The translations under genes and the position numbers were made by a program. A stretch of 64,000 nucleotides of DNA, taken from positions 1 through 64,000 of the forward strand of contig CAWBKF010000017.1 of the NCBI GenBank assembly GCA_963789275.1, read 5' to 3'. Shown piece after piece: positions 8,206-16,547 of this stretch (position 1 is the first letter of the stretch; every line of letters begins with the position of its first letter). The stretch is from DAHUYF01 sp963789275. Lineage in GTDB: Bacteria; Pseudomonadota; Alphaproteobacteria; ATCC43930; CGMCC-115725. The notes below the pieces were generated by a model. That model saw only the letters and a list, made by a program, of their open reading frames with translations. It searched no databases and had not been told where the DNA came from.

Positions 8206-8600
8206 CTAGCAGTCCGGCTAACGCAGCGTCGAGGGCGCTCGCGTTGTTTGAGAAACGCGCCGACCACCACTGCCAAAATGTGGACCAGCATCATACTTCC
8301 CTGATTACAGGTATCGGACTGGAAATGGAAGAGTGGGGTGACGTCTGCTTTAGGGGCCGGCGGAAGTGTTGCAGTATCGCCGGCATGAGCGCGACACAGC
8401 CAATCAGAGGCGGACCCAACGTCCGTCTCTGTGAATCGCGGCCAAGCCGCTATAAGGCCGGTGGGTCGAGACCAGCCTTCCCCGGCGGTTGGGGCGAATG
8501 GCCGTTCGTGGCACATCGTGTCGTTTCGCAGCGCCACAGTAATCCGGCGGAGATCGCAGGCATAACGGACTTTCCCCCATCCCACTGGATGGTTATGAGT
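8206..8600. other. Intergenic stretch upstream of the DAC-like gene
   Basis: I see no convincing gene here. A minus-strand frame from 8585 ends at 8202 and overlaps the ATG of the DAC-like gene as ATGA, but its composition is not protein-like apart from a short hydrophobic run (MMLVHILAVVVGAFL). The promoter of the defence operon is expected in this stretch. Confidence 0.45.
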
Positions 8601-8897
8601 TTAAGGACGGGCGGTGGGGCTGATAGCCATCACGGCTTGGGCGTTCTGTGACTTCACCTCATCTCTTCCGTAGGATGGCCCTATGACAGCATGCACGCTG
8701 CTCCTATGCGCCTTGAGCGCGTCGGCGGTAAGAACGCCCGCATCCACGGCGGCCATCACCCAGCGCCGCGCAGCGGTCCAAAATGCGTTCCGGCACCCGA
8801 CACGGCAAAAGCGCTGATGGCTTCCGCCGCTTCGACGGGCAACGAATGGCGTCCCGCACCAAGCGCAGACGCAGACGAGCGGTTCCGCCTGGATCAT
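8601..8897 (-). CDS. Small zinc-finger protein of a phage-type replication module
   Basis: This 98-residue protein has a zinc-binding pattern in its first 36 residues: CAWCGTPFVARRSGGSHQRF followed by CRVGC, giving a CxxC and a CxxxC pair. The segment CRNAFWTAARRWVMAAVDAG follows. Small proteins of this type are common in alphaproteobacterial prophages and probably bind DNA or RNA. Its ATG overlaps the stop of the upstream gene (ATGA, 8894-8897), so it is the last gene of the replication operon. Precise function is unknown. Confidence 0.7.
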   Translation of the reverse strand: MIQAEPLVCVCAWCGTPFVARRSGGSHQRFCRVGCRNAFWTAARRWVMAAVDAGVLTADALKAHRSSVHAVIGPSYGRDEVKSQNAQAVMAISPTARP

Positions 8898-9163
8898 GGC
8901 GTAAGTGAACCCTTCTGGATCGCCCGGAAGGCCTCATCTAGCACCGCATAAAGGGCCGCCTCGACTGCGTGCTTGTCCTCGCGCTCGCCCTGCCGCACGA
9001 GCCCACGCGCGACCAGAGTATCGATTTCCTCGTTCTTGACCTCAATCGGAACGATAACCAGCCCTTCGCGGCGACGCCGCCGATATTCTCGATTGCGGGC
9101 GGTTGAGCCGGTGTCGCGGCGAGGGCCCGAGAAACCGGGTGTGGCTGCTTGATCTAATTGCAT
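8894..9163 (-). CDS. Small charged protein of the phage-type replication operon
   Basis: This 89-residue protein starts at the ATG at 9163, which has AAGGAG nine bases upstream; the open frame continues further upstream without a ribosome-binding site. It contains ARNREYRRRRREGLVIVPIE, a basic patch, and then an acidic helical C-terminus (EVKNEEIDTLVARGLVRQGE). This pattern resembles small ribbon-helix-helix-like or regulatory proteins found in prophages, but no firm family can be named. It is coupled to the zinc-finger gene by an ATGA overlap and lies 28 bases after the primase gene. Confidence 0.65.
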   Translation of the reverse strand: MQLDQAATPGFSGPRRDTGSTARNREYRRRRREGLVIVPIEVKNEEIDTLVARGLVRQGEREDKHAVEAALYAVLDEAFRAIQKGSLTP

Positions 9164-9191
9164 GCAGTGACTCCTTCGCTCAGTGTCATTA

Positions 9192-10145
9192 TCAGGCGGC
9201 TCTCTGGTACGGCGAATTGAAGTCCTTGAATTCCTCGGCCGGGTAGACACTTCCGACAAGCCGGCCCTCAAGCCGCAGACGTGCAGTCGCTACAGCGATA
9301 GCCTTCTCGCTTGGGCCGTCATCATTCTCGCCTATCAGCGTCACCATGAAGGCCACCGGCGGCGGCGGCAGGATGATCGACCGCACCCCGCTCGTGTTCA
9401 TCGCGGCCCAGCCGGCGACACCGAACTCTTGCATGTAGCTCGCCGTGCTCTCGATCCCTTCGCCGATAGCGAGCTCATCGACGGCTTCGGATAGGCGGAT
9501 TGCACCGCCGGCTGGACAACCGAAGACCAATCGCTCATTCGGCAGATCACGACGCTTGTCGCTTCCGTCAGGAAGTAGATAGGTTGCGTGTACGCCGGCG
9601 AAGGAGCCATCTGGAGCTTCTATCATGGCTACCATTGCCGGGAGGCGGCGTGCCGGCGGCGCGCCAAGCTTGTCGTAGCCGTAGGGCACCGCCTCGCCGT
9701 ATCGGATGACGGACGGGATGGGCAACCTCAATCCGCGCGCCTCCGTCCAATAGGCCTCGACGATGGTTCCGGCGGCATTGGCCGCCCCTTCCCAAATTCG
9801 GCGCGCGAAGGCGATGCGAAGCCCTTCCTCGTCGCTCACGGCGCGAGCGCGAGTCTCAGGTCGATCTGACGATGCGTACCTGCGCCGCTCGGGGTGCCGA
9901 CTGGGTTGGCGGTCACGATATTCAGCCGCCGGCCACAGGTTCAACCGCTTCAAGGCGCTGATAATGTCCAGACGCTCGCAGCCGCTATAGCAGCTTACCA
10001 ACGGCGCCCCGTTTTCGCCGTCGCGGACACGACAACTAGGATCCTTGTCGGGGTGGGCAGGGCACCGGATCATGCCGTATCCCTGCGGGCCGCCGTACCA
10101 CTTCCCGCGGAGGCTCTGGACGATTTCTCGCGCCGGCGTCGTCAT
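9192..10145 (-). CDS. Phage-type primase with CHC2-like zinc finger and Toprim domain
   Basis: This 317-residue protein starts with a primase zinc finger: CPAHPDKDPSC at residues 28-38 and CYSGC at 52-56. A Toprim domain follows in the C-terminal third, with the Glu motif ELAIGEGIESTAS and the acidic motif LIGENDDGPSEKA. This layout is that of short prophage and plasmid DNA primases, which make RNA primers for element replication. The start ATG overlaps the helicase stop (ATGA at 10142-10145), so the two are translationally coupled and probably work together at the fork. No helicase domain is fused here. Confidence 0.85.
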   Translation of the reverse strand: MTTPAREIVQSLRGKWYGGPQGYGMIRCPAHPDKDPSCRVRDGENGAPLVSCYSGCERLDIISALKRLNLWPAAEYRDRQPSRHPERRRYASSDRPETRARAVSDEEGLRIAFARRIWEGAANAAGTIVEAYWTEARGLRLPIPSVIRYGEAVPYGYDKLGAPPARRLPAMVAMIEAPDGSFAGVHATYLLPDGSDKRRDLPNERLVFGCPAGGAIRLSEAVDELAIGEGIESTASYMQEFGVAGWAAMNTSGVRSIILPPPPVAFMVTLIGENDDGPSEKAIAVATARLRLEGRLVGSVYPAEEFKDFNSPYQRAA

Positions 10146-11407
10146 GCGGCGCCTCCGCCAGTTGCCAGATCCGCAAGGGGCGGCGGTTCATCCATGAAGT
10201 GCGGCCCGATCTTGCTCAGCCAAATGCCTGGCATCGTCTCGCTTCCGACATTCTGATAGATGGTGTATCGGCTTTCCTCCATTTCCAGCCAAGCACCAGG
10301 CTCGCCCTTCGGACGATGCAGCGTAAAATATTGATCGCACGCGAGCTTGAGCCCCTCACCGCTGCGGGTGTTACCCTCTTGGTTCACCTGCGCGGCAGTG
10401 AGGATCCACAGCCCCGTTGCCACCGCGGTATCCGCGAGCCATTGAGCCACTGCGCGCAGGTGTGCTTCCTCGGTCTCTTTCGACCCTCGGCCCTGAACCA
10501 ACTGCCAATAGTCGAGTATGACCCCTCGAATACCTTGTAACCTGGCTCGCCCGATGATTCCCTTCAACGCGCCAAAGGAGATGCCCGGCGTGTGCTCGTA
10601 CAAGGTGAAATTCCGGACGTTTACAACATACTCGGCCACGCGCTTCTCAAGGTCCGCCATATCTCTGGTGAGAAACTTGATTGCATTGAAGCGGCGATCG
10701 CGAGCGATGTTCCGTCGCTCGATCTGCTCAGCGGACATTTCGCAACAGATGAATAGATGCTTCACGCCAGCTCGATTGAGGTTGGCGCTGATGGTGCCCA
10801 GCAAGAGCGTCTTGCCAACCTTTTTTCGAGCGGCAATGCCGTAAAGCATGCTCGACATCAGTCCTCCCCCCATCGCCTCATCGAGTGGACGAAGTCCCGT
10901 TGGATAGATCGCGACCGATTTGTTCAGGCTCGCAAGAACGCGCTCGGCAACCTGTCGTTTTGACGTAGCCTGCTTGCCGACCGGGATCGTCGACAACGTG
11001 GTCTTGGCATCAGCTATGATCTCGTCGGCCGGCTTGGTCATGTTTCCAGCGCTTTCATGCAGTTCTGCGGCGACCTCGACAAGGCGACGTCTGGCGGCAA
11101 AATCTCGAAGCGTTCGAGCGCGCTCTCCCTCCGCAGTTCCGAACGCAGGCCGTGTGGGTAATGCCGCGATGTAGGACTTCATTTTCGGGAAAGCGGCAGC
11201 GAGGACATGAACCGAAGCGAGTTCCCCGCGGGTAATTATCTCGGTGGCCGTTTCCCACAGATCGCGATGCTCTCGCCGATAGAAATCGCCGGCCTTGATG
11301 GCGACGCGGTCAAACAAACCATTGTCGACCAGAAGTGCGCCAAGTAGCTCGCGCTCGACATCGACATCGGCGAGCGTCGTTTCTTCCGTTTCAGGGATGT
11401 CAGTCAT
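10142..11407 (-). CDS. DnaB-like replicative helicase of a mobile element
   Basis: This 421-residue protein has a DnaB N-terminal domain at about residues 12-100 (VERELLGALLVDNGLFDRVA and the later YRREHRDLWETA). The RecA-like core has a Walker A motif in GIAARKKVGKTLLLGTIS and a Walker B-like strand GVILDYWQLVQGR. ICCEMSAEQIERR matches the DnaB segment that follows Walker A. It is expected to unwind DNA during replication of the element. It overlaps the primase start by four bases and the initiator stop by eight bases. Length is slightly below chromosomal DnaB, as usual for phage versions. Confidence 0.85.
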   Translation of the reverse strand: MTDIPETEETTLADVDVERELLGALLVDNGLFDRVAIKAGDFYRREHRDLWETATEIITRGELASVHVLAAAFPKMKSYIAALPTRPAFGTAEGERARTLRDFAARRRLVEVAAELHESAGNMTKPADEIIADAKTTLSTIPVGKQATSKRQVAERVLASLNKSVAIYPTGLRPLDEAMGGGLMSSMLYGIAARKKVGKTLLLGTISANLNRAGVKHLFICCEMSAEQIERRNIARDRRFNAIKFLTRDMADLEKRVAEYVVNVRNFTLYEHTPGISFGALKGIIGRARLQGIRGVILDYWQLVQGRGSKETEEAHLRAVAQWLADTAVATGLWILTAAQVNQEGNTRSGEGLKLACDQYFTLHRPKGEPGAWLEMEESRYTIYQNVGSETMPGIWLSKIGPHFMDEPPPLADLATGGGAA

Positions 11408-12344
11408 ATGCGGCCCTTGCTTCTGGAGTACCGGCTACAAGCGGCCGGCGTGGTTTGTCTGAGTGTGACGCTGCAGTGACGGGGATGGGCATCCCGCGGT
11501 CGAAGGCTATGCCCTCCTGTCGGATGACGAAGTTCTCGAAGCTCGACGCCGGATCGCTGTAAGCTCCGGCCTCGAACTTCTTGCGCCACCACGGGTCGGT
11601 CTTGAACTGCTCAACCAGAAGATTGAGCTTTGCCGCGACCCGCGGAACCTTGGTCGCTAGACGCTCGAGTTGATGGGGCGTCGGCTCGAAAGCGACGAAG
11701 ACGCCTAGGTTGTTGGTCTTTGGCGCCGCCGCTCTCCGCTTCCTTTGGGACCCGGCTTTCTGTTTCTCCGATCCCTTGTCGTTCGACCCGGGGGCAAGGG
11801 TGTCACCGGGGGACATGGCTGCCCCCGGGTCCCGGGACATCTCTTTTCCAGTGGCGCTGTTCGCTGATGGATTGAGAATCACTAAGTCTCTGGGCGCTCC
11901 CTCTTCCCTTGGTTCTTCTTCCCTTGGTTTGGGGGACATGGCTGCCCCCGGGTCCGTGCTCTGGATGTCACCGGGTGACACGGGCGCCACCCCCTCACCC
12001 GGGGGCAATGGCGTCACCCGGTGACATGGTTGTCCCCCGGCAGCGGGCTCGTCGAGCACGGGCTCATAGGTATTCGTGGGACCAGATTTTCCTCCTGTGC
12101 CTTGCAGGACGCCTCTGCGGAAGTAGCCAAACGCTTCTAGATTCTTGGTCGCCCGCTTCGCTTGCCGATGGCTGACGAACGCCCTTGATCCGATCGTCTT
12201 GAGCGACGGATCGCATCGGCCAGTATCGCCGTTGTAGAAGCCCCACAGCAGCGCCCACGCCACTGCCTTATCCGCCGGGGTACAATGCGAATCGCGGGCT
12301 ATGCGGTCGAAGAGTCGCATCCTTTCGAGGAGGTCAGCGGCCAT
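11400..12344 (-). CDS. HTH replication-initiator-like protein with an internal repeat
   Basis: This 314-residue protein has a winged-helix (HTH_36-like) domain at about residues 18-95, with CTPADKAVAWALLWGF and SLKTIGSRAFVSHRQAKRAT. A Pro/Gly/Ser-rich linker follows, and then a C-terminal helical domain (TPHQLERLATKVPRVAAKLN). The position just ahead of the DnaB-like helicase and primase matches phage O or DnaA-like initiators that load the helicase. The linker contains two exact copies of a 25-base repeat (11808-11832 and 11931-11955) encoding DPGAAMSP. In lambda-type phages the replication origin lies inside this kind of gene, so the repeats may be origin iterons; that is inference. Confidence 0.7.
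   Translation of the reverse strand: MAADLLERMRLFDRIARDSHCTPADKAVAWALLWGFYNGDTGRCDPSLKTIGSRAFVSHRQAKRATKNLEAFGYFRRGVLQGTGGKSGPTNTYEPVLDEPAAGGQPCHRVTPLPPGEGVAPVSPGDIQSTDPGAAMSPKPREEEPREEGAPRDLVILNPSANSATGKEMSRDPGAAMSPGDTLAPGSNDKGSEKQKAGSQRKRRAAAPKTNNLGVFVAFEPTPHQLERLATKVPRVAAKLNLLVEQFKTDPWWRKKFEAGAYSDPASSFENFVIRQEGIAFDRGMPIPVTAASHSDKPRRPLVAGTPEARAAYD
11808..11955. repeat. 25-bp exact direct repeat inside the initiator gene, possible origin iterons
   Basis: GGGGGACATGGCTGCCCCCG followed by GGTCC occurs at 11808-11832 and again at 11931-11955, 123 bases apart. Shorter related pieces built on GTCACCCGGTGACA-like palindromes lie between 11960 and 12030. Both copies are in the same reading frame and code for the same peptide. 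Confidence 0.7.
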
Positions 12345-12395
12345 GGGATCGCCGAGTCGGCCGGAGGCAAATGAAAGGGGATGTCGCGGCGCCGC

Positions 12396-12761
12396 TCATT
12401 GGACCCCACCCCTCACGATGAAGATGGGAAGAGGTGGGAACCGGTCACCGCCGGCAATGTGTAGATCGCATGGATCTATCTGAGCGAACTGCTCGGCGAC
12501 ATCCTCCACATCGAACTTTGCGTCGATCGAGCGGAGGTAACCGATCTCGTCGATTAGCTCGAAAACCGCGCGCTCGCCGTGCTCGAAGACCAAATGCACA
12601 GCGCGGCCGAGGCGTTGGCGTCGCCGTGTTTCGGCTCGGGCCATCGCGATGTCAACACGCGCACCGCGCAACGGCCGCCAATGGAGATGCGAGACGCCGT
12701 CGCGTCGGGCGATTTTTCGGCGACGTTTCCCGTTGTCTGCCGATGTTAGTTGGGGTATCAC
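12396..12761 (-). CDS. Hypothetical phage-type protein
   Basis: This protein of about 121 residues is read from the GTG at 12761, which has GGAG seven bases upstream; the exact start is uncertain. The core HLHWRPLRGARVDIAMARAE and the segment RAVFELIDEIGYLRSIDAKF have the look of a conserved small protein found beside replication genes in alphaproteobacterial prophages. The C-terminus ends FPPLPIFIVRGGVQ. It lies 51 bases before the initiator gene on the same strand. No catalytic motif is visible and no function can be given. Confidence 0.5.
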   Translation of the reverse strand: MIPQLTSADNGKRRRKIARRDGVSHLHWRPLRGARVDIAMARAETRRRQRLGRAVHLVFEHGERAVFELIDEIGYLRSIDAKFDVEDVAEQFAQIDPCDLHIAGGDRFPPLPIFIVRGGVQ

Positions 12762-12830
12762 TCTGACACTCCGTGGCTGGAGCAATGTGCTGCGCGGGCG
12801 GTCCCTTTGGCGAGGGGCCGCTCGCTGCGT

Positions 12831-13091
12831 TTAGAGGTCAACCTCCGCTTCGCGCCGGAGAAGCAGCAGGTAGTCGACCGCATCCGGCGCAAGGATCGCG
12901 ACGCGATCCGCGCATCTCACAATTCGCAGCCTCTTTGCTTTTACCTCGCGATCGAGAGCGCGCAAACTCAAAAAGGGCGCAACTTCTTCGATGAAGGTTT
13001 CTTTGTCATAGCTGGAGCGGCGCATCCCTCTGAGGATTTTTTCCTCGAGCGCGTCGGCGGCAGATGACGGAGTTTGGGTAGAGTTAGTCAT
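12831..13091 (-). CDS. Hypothetical small protein of the replication module
   Basis: This 86-residue protein begins with ATG at 13091. It is helical and charged, with EEKILRGMRRSSYDKETFIE and RALDREVKAKRLRIVRCADR. No domain is recognised. It lies between the DUF3102-like gene and the downstream small genes on the same strand, and probably belongs to the same early region. A gap of 216 bases separates it from the upstream gene. Confidence 0.5.
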   Translation of the reverse strand: MTNSTQTPSSAADALEEKILRGMRRSSYDKETFIEEVAPFLSLRALDREVKAKRLRIVRCADRVAILAPDAVDYLLLLRREAEVDL

Positions 13092-13307
13092 ACGCGCAGG
13101 CCTTTCTCACGCGGCGTCGCCCCATCCCCTCTGGATGCGGACTGCAGCATTGGTGTTGATCGCCTGTCAGAAGACACCCGGGGCACCCGGCATGTGACGG
13201 CGAAACTCGGCCCTGCGCGGACCTGTCTCTCCTATTACCGCCGCGGAGTCCGGCGCGCAATCCAAAAAGCGCAGGTGCTCGCACAGACGCGCTGCTTGGC
13301 GCCTTCG

Positions 13308-14045
13308 TCACTCCCTGACAGAAGGCCTCACCGTTGCCTCGCGAAGCCGAGCAAAAATATGGGCCGTCCGGACTTTGCAATTTGCGTTCTTCTCGATGAT
13401 GGTCGTCAGCGCCACGACTTGCTCTAGATCGCTCGGACCGAGCCGCTCCCGCAACAGCGAGACAATTTCGTCGAGAGCTGCCGCAAACTCTTCGGTCTGG
13501 CGCGCCCGATCCTTTCGATGCTGCTCGGCCTCGCGCCTCCGTTCCTCACGATCAACGGCGCCGGGCCGTTGAGTGCGGTCGGATCGAGCTTTGACAGTCC
13601 TTATCCTCTCGCGGATCTCGTCCACGGTTGGATGCTGGCCGTGATCCAGACGTTGCAAAATTTCGATTTGAACTTGCCGGGGCGTCGATGGTGCGGAGAG
13701 AAGATATACGGCCGTCGGATCCAAATCGGTCACGTTGGCCGATTTCCCCTCAGCCCATTGCGCCGCCAGCATAAATCGACGCGCAGAGCGCTCGGACAAG
13801 CGGCATTCGGCGGCGAGCCATGACAAGAACAGGCCATGCCCGAGCTTGGCCTTCGCAGCGATCAATTCGCGGCCAATCTCGATAAGAAATTCGACAGACT
13901 TACGGCCCAGATCGCGAACGCGCGCCGCACCAGCAGCCAGCGCACGGGCGGCTTCGGGGTCGAGAGCGGTGTAGTCGAATGGGCGGACGTCGACGGCCTC
14001 AAGGCCGCCGTCCGGAGCCACGGGGCGCAGCGGCATGTTTCTCAT
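13308..14045 (-). CDS. DUF3102-like (ParB-type) protein
   Basis: This 245-residue protein contains a DUF3102-like helical domain at about residues 30-110, with the recognisable run IGRELIAAKAKLGHGLFLSW followed by LAAECRLSERSARRFMLAAQ. The C-terminal half is rich in Arg and Glu, probably a coiled coil (REERRREAEQHRKDRARQTE). DUF3102 proteins occur in phages and plasmids and are presumed DNA-binding, related to ParB-like partition or regulation. The ATG overlaps the stop of the excisionase-like gene (ATGA at 14042-14045), so they are coupled at the start of the early operon. Confidence 0.7.
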   Translation of the reverse strand: MRNMPLRPVAPDGGLEAVDVRPFDYTALDPEAARALAAGAARVRDLGRKSVEFLIEIGRELIAAKAKLGHGLFLSWLAAECRLSERSARRFMLAAQWAEGKSANVTDLDPTAVYLLSAPSTPRQVQIEILQRLDHGQHPTVDEIRERIRTVKARSDRTQRPGAVDREERRREAEQHRKDRARQTEEFAAALDEIVSLLRERLGPSDLEQVVALTTIIEKNANCKVRTAHIFARLREATVRPSVRE

Positions 14046-14296
14046 TGCTCACCGCGCTCGGCGGCGGCAATCTGCTCCGCGATATACGCCCGGATCGAGG
14101 CGGTGGTGACCTTCCTTGATCGACCGTCGCGAAAGGATACGAGCCTACCGGTGTTTATAAGTTCGTAAAGCCGGGTCGTTCCACAGTCGAGCATTTTACA
14201 TGCTCGCTTCGGCTTCACGGCGATAGGGACATCCGAGATCTCGGGCACCCGCATGTTATCGAGCGGGAGCTCGGTGCGAGAGATGGTGGCGTGCAT
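14042..14296 (-). CDS. Excisionase-like helix-turn-helix protein
   Basis: This 84-residue protein starts at the ATG at 14296, chosen because GGAGG stands ten bases upstream; a longer frame to 14341 has no such site. It carries a MerR/excisionase-type winged helix: VKPKRACKMLDCGTTRLYEL, then INTGRLVSFRDGRSRKVTTA. Proteins of this class act as excision directionality factors or as early regulators in integrative elements. It is the first gene of the leftward early operon. No integrase is present in the window, so a role as regulator is as likely as excision. Confidence 0.75.
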   Translation of the reverse strand: MHATISRTELPLDNMRVPEISDVPIAVKPKRACKMLDCGTTRLYELINTGRLVSFRDGRSRKVTTASIRAYIAEQIAAAERGEQ

Positions 14297-14801
14297 GAGC
14301 GGTAGCCTCCGCAAGATGACGAAGGCCCCAGAATCAAGCAACCTGTGCAGAGCTGCACCCGGAAAACGTCAAAATTTTGCCCGCGGTCGTTTCCGCGCCG
14401 GTTTCTGCGGGCCGCAGCGTAGATCTGGTGCCCTCTGGCCAATCACTGGCGCTGCCCGGCTGCTGGCCGGAAGCGTTTTCAAGCGAATCACGCGATTGAC
14501 CCTCGATGGCGCCTCATCAGGAGAGCCAAATCAACTCAGCCGTTGCCGACATTGTGAATTGGGCGCACCGCGCGCTCAACGTGGCCGATCAGGCCGGCAT
14601 CCTTCGGCCGAGGAGTTTAATGCGGGTTCGGATGCGGGCCGCCACGATCGAGTAATTCGCCCGCGAGTTCGCGATTCCGCTTTCGGAAATTCCGGGCTGG
14701 CGGATCCGACGAAATCATCGCCGCGCGGGGTCCTGGGAAACTATAGCCGCCAACGTAAGAAGGGCGCCGCTGTGGCGCCCTTCCGTCATGCTGCGGCTCG
14801 G
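14297..14801. other. Control region between the early operon and the toxin-antitoxin pair
   Basis: This 505-base stretch probably holds the promoter for the leftward operon just right of 14300. It also contains a possible short plus-strand gene (14506-14655, 49 residues, starting MAPHQESQINSAVADIVNWA) that has a protein-like composition but no clear ribosome-binding site. A terminator hairpin lies at its right end (14759-14783). Confidence 0.4.
14759..14783 (-). terminator. Terminator hairpin after the antitoxin gene
   Basis: GAAGGGCGCC at 14759-14768 and GGCGCCCTTC at 14774-14783 form a perfect 10-bp stem with a 5-base loop. It lies 19 bases past the stop codon of the minus-strand antitoxin gene. 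The T-run after it is short (CTTACG on the minus strand), so termination may be partial. Confidence 0.6.
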
Positions 14802-15254
14802 TTAGGCGGCAATCGGCATGGGTCGATAATTATACGGATCGCTGCCATCGATATCGATCATCTGGAACTGAGCGCTCGGCACACACCGCTTGGCCAGCTC
14901 GGCCAGTGGCACGTCGAGCTCGAGATCCAGCCGCTCCGAGGATAGGAGCCGGACGATCATTTCGGCAGTTTCGTCGATCGGCACCTCGCCGCGTTCCCAG
15001 CGGCCCACCGTCTGGTGGTCTTTCTTCACCACTTCGCCCAGCTCATGCTGGGTCAGCCCCATTTCGGTGCGCAGGAAGCGCAGCTCCTTCGGCGATATGC
15101 CGCGTGCATGCTTGACGATACAGTGGGCGATGAGCTTGTGCAGCCCTGTGATGTTTTGGATGCTGTACACCTCCTCGCCGGCATCATCGCGCGGAACCGT
15201 CATGTCGTGGATTACGACATTGTCCAGCCCGCATTCGGTGTACTTATAGTCCAT
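14802..15254 (-). CDS. MqsA-family antitoxin with XRE-type helix-turn-helix
   Basis: This 150-residue protein begins MDYKYTECGLDNVVI, the usual N-terminus of MqsA-type antitoxins that accompany DUF4258 toxins. Residues about 60-115 hold a helix-turn-helix: LRFLRTEMGLTQHELGEVVK followed by KDHQTVGRWERGEVPI. The zinc-finger CxxC of true YgiT/MqsA is not present, as only one Cys remains in the N-terminal motif. It should neutralise the toxin encoded 24 bases upstream and repress the promoter of the pair. GGAG lies before the start. The toxin-first order is typical for this subfamily. Confidence 0.8.
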   Translation of the reverse strand: MDYKYTECGLDNVVIHDMTVPRDDAGEEVYSIQNITGLHKLIAHCIVKHARGISPKELRFLRTEMGLTQHELGEVVKKDHQTVGRWERGEVPIDETAEMIVRLLSSERLDLELDVPLAELAKRCVPSAQFQMIDIDGSDPYNYRPMPIAA

Positions 15255-15278
15255 TATTTTATCTCCAGCCGTAGAAGC

Positions 15279-15602
15279 CTAGTTCCGTTCATCCGCCCAC
15301 ATCACGGTTACGAGCTTGATCTCGCAAGATGCGAACGGGATGACGACGAGGCGGACCGTTCTTCCACCGGAATTTGGCGTCACGCATTCGATGCGATATT
15401 TCCAAGTTCCAGGTCGGGTAGCCTCTTCAGGTTCATCGTGAACAAAACCGTATTTCAGGACATGGAGTACATCACCCATAATCAGGTCGCGTTCGGCAAG
15501 GCGGTCCCTTGCGTGACCGGTCCAGTGCAGCTTTAGGCTGGGGCCGCATTTCCGCCGTATGAAGTCCGTGGCAGCCGCGGGCTTCATCGGGCCCATGGGC
15601 AT
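15279..15602 (-). CDS. DUF4258-domain toxin-like protein
   Basis: This 107-residue protein is read from the ATG at 15602, with GAGG eight bases upstream; the frame extends further upstream without support. The DUF4258 core is visible: LHWTGHARDRLAERDLIMGD, then GTWKYRIECVTPNSGGRTVR and LVVIPFASCEIKLVTVMWAD. The conserved His and Arg of HARDRL are expected at the active site of this RelE/BrnT-like ribonuclease fold. With the MqsA-like gene it forms a type II toxin-antitoxin module, probably stabilising the mobile block. Confidence 0.75.
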   Translation of the reverse strand: MPMGPMKPAAATDFIRRKCGPSLKLHWTGHARDRLAERDLIMGDVLHVLKYGFVHDEPEEATRPGTWKYRIECVTPNSGGRTVRLVVIPFASCEIKLVTVMWADERN

Positions 15603-16265
15603 TGAAGGTGCCTCGCCGTGTATCACCGTGATACATGTAGCCAGTGAACAAAGGGTTAGCAAGCGGGTTCCAGGGTCTGGCCCGAAATAGCCCCAGGTCG
15701 TCACTCAGCGTGACATTTTGGACACCTGCAAATGGGCCAGAACCGGGGGAACGACGCGATATGTAGACGCCCGGCAGCCCAAGCCGGAGGCCCGTCCGCT
15801 GGATGCCTAGACTGAGAGCCGCCGCGCGCGCCGGCCCGACCTGCTCCCCCGGTCCCATTCCGTACCGGGTATCGATAGTGACCATGGGCTGGTGCTCTGC
15901 CCGCGAAATCAACCCCCGAAGCAGCGCACGGCGCCGGCCGATGGCTTGACCGCTGCCGGCCAATTCGCCTGATCCTGGGGGCGTCGGGGGACGCCAGCCG
16001 GAGCGCCAGCATGCCCGACGTCGATACTCTCGCGCTCGATTCCGCGACGCCTTGACCCTCGGCACCGTCGGCCAGGCCGCGCGCAAAGGCCATCCGATCG
16101 ATGTCGGAAGATGATCTCGCGTTCATGTGCGCGGCCGTCGCCGACCATCTGCGCCGCTACCGCTGGCGCCACGTATCGCCCCGAGCCCCGGCGGGCCGAG
16201 CGCGCCTTGGGCTAGGCAGCCGGGATTTTCAGGGCGAATGAAACGATCGAGCTGCGGTGCGGTTA
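15603..16265. other. Region with no recognisable gene
   Basis: This stretch of 663 bases has several open frames on the minus strand, for example one starting MNARSSSDIDRMAFARGLAD at 16126, but none has a recognisable domain or a good ribosome-binding site. Short pieces look protein-like, so decayed phage genes are possible. The promoter of the toxin-antitoxin pair is expected near 15610-15680. Confidence 0.4.
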
Positions 16266-16544
16266 TCAGCAGATGATGCGTTTCAGCATCGGCCACGCCG
16301 CGACGACGAGCTGCAGAAAGAACCCCACGGTCAAAAGGATCACGCCCGCATTAAATCCTATGCGGTGCAGGCGATACCTGCGCTGATTGGCCAATTGCTG
16401 TTCAGGCGTGGCGTCGGCCGTCCATCTCATGACAGGCAATCCACCGGCCGTAACGTCGAGCGGCGGAGACGTGAAGATCACAAGCAACAAGCCGCCCACG
16501 AAATTCAGGAACAACCCAAAAAGATTGGCGATATCCGAGATCAC
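16266..16544 (-). CDS. Small membrane protein with two predicted helices
   Basis: This 92-residue protein starts with GTG at 16544. It has two hydrophobic segments, about residues 5-27 (LFGLFLNFVGGLLLVIF) and 64-88 (GFNAGVILLTVGFFLQLVVA), joined by a charged loop. It is presumably an inner-membrane hairpin. No family is recognised; small two-helix proteins in such elements include holins and defence accessory proteins, but nothing here decides between them. It follows the 48-residue gene after a three-base gap (16545-16547). Confidence 0.5.
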   Translation of the reverse strand: MISDIANLFGLFLNFVGGLLLVIFTSPPLDVTAGGLPVMRWTADATPEQQLANQRRYRLHRIGFNAGVILLTVGFFLQLVVAAWPMLKRIIC

Positions 16545-16547
16545 GGA

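Noticed and set aside
8202..8585. Minus-strand frame whose stop overlaps the DAC-like ATG as ATGA
   Set aside because: The overlap is suggestive, but the protein is not protein-like in composition and shows only one short hydrophobic run, so the overlap is probably chance.
14253..14945. Plus-strand frame of 230 codons over the control region
   Set aside because: It runs over the excisionase-like gene and the antitoxin gene on the opposite strand and has no recognisable domain.
15472..16126. Overlapping minus-strand frames in the gene-poor stretch
   Set aside because: Parts look weakly protein-like (MVTIDTRYGMGPGEQVGPAR), but there is no start signal or family, so I only describe the stretch as possible decayed DNA.
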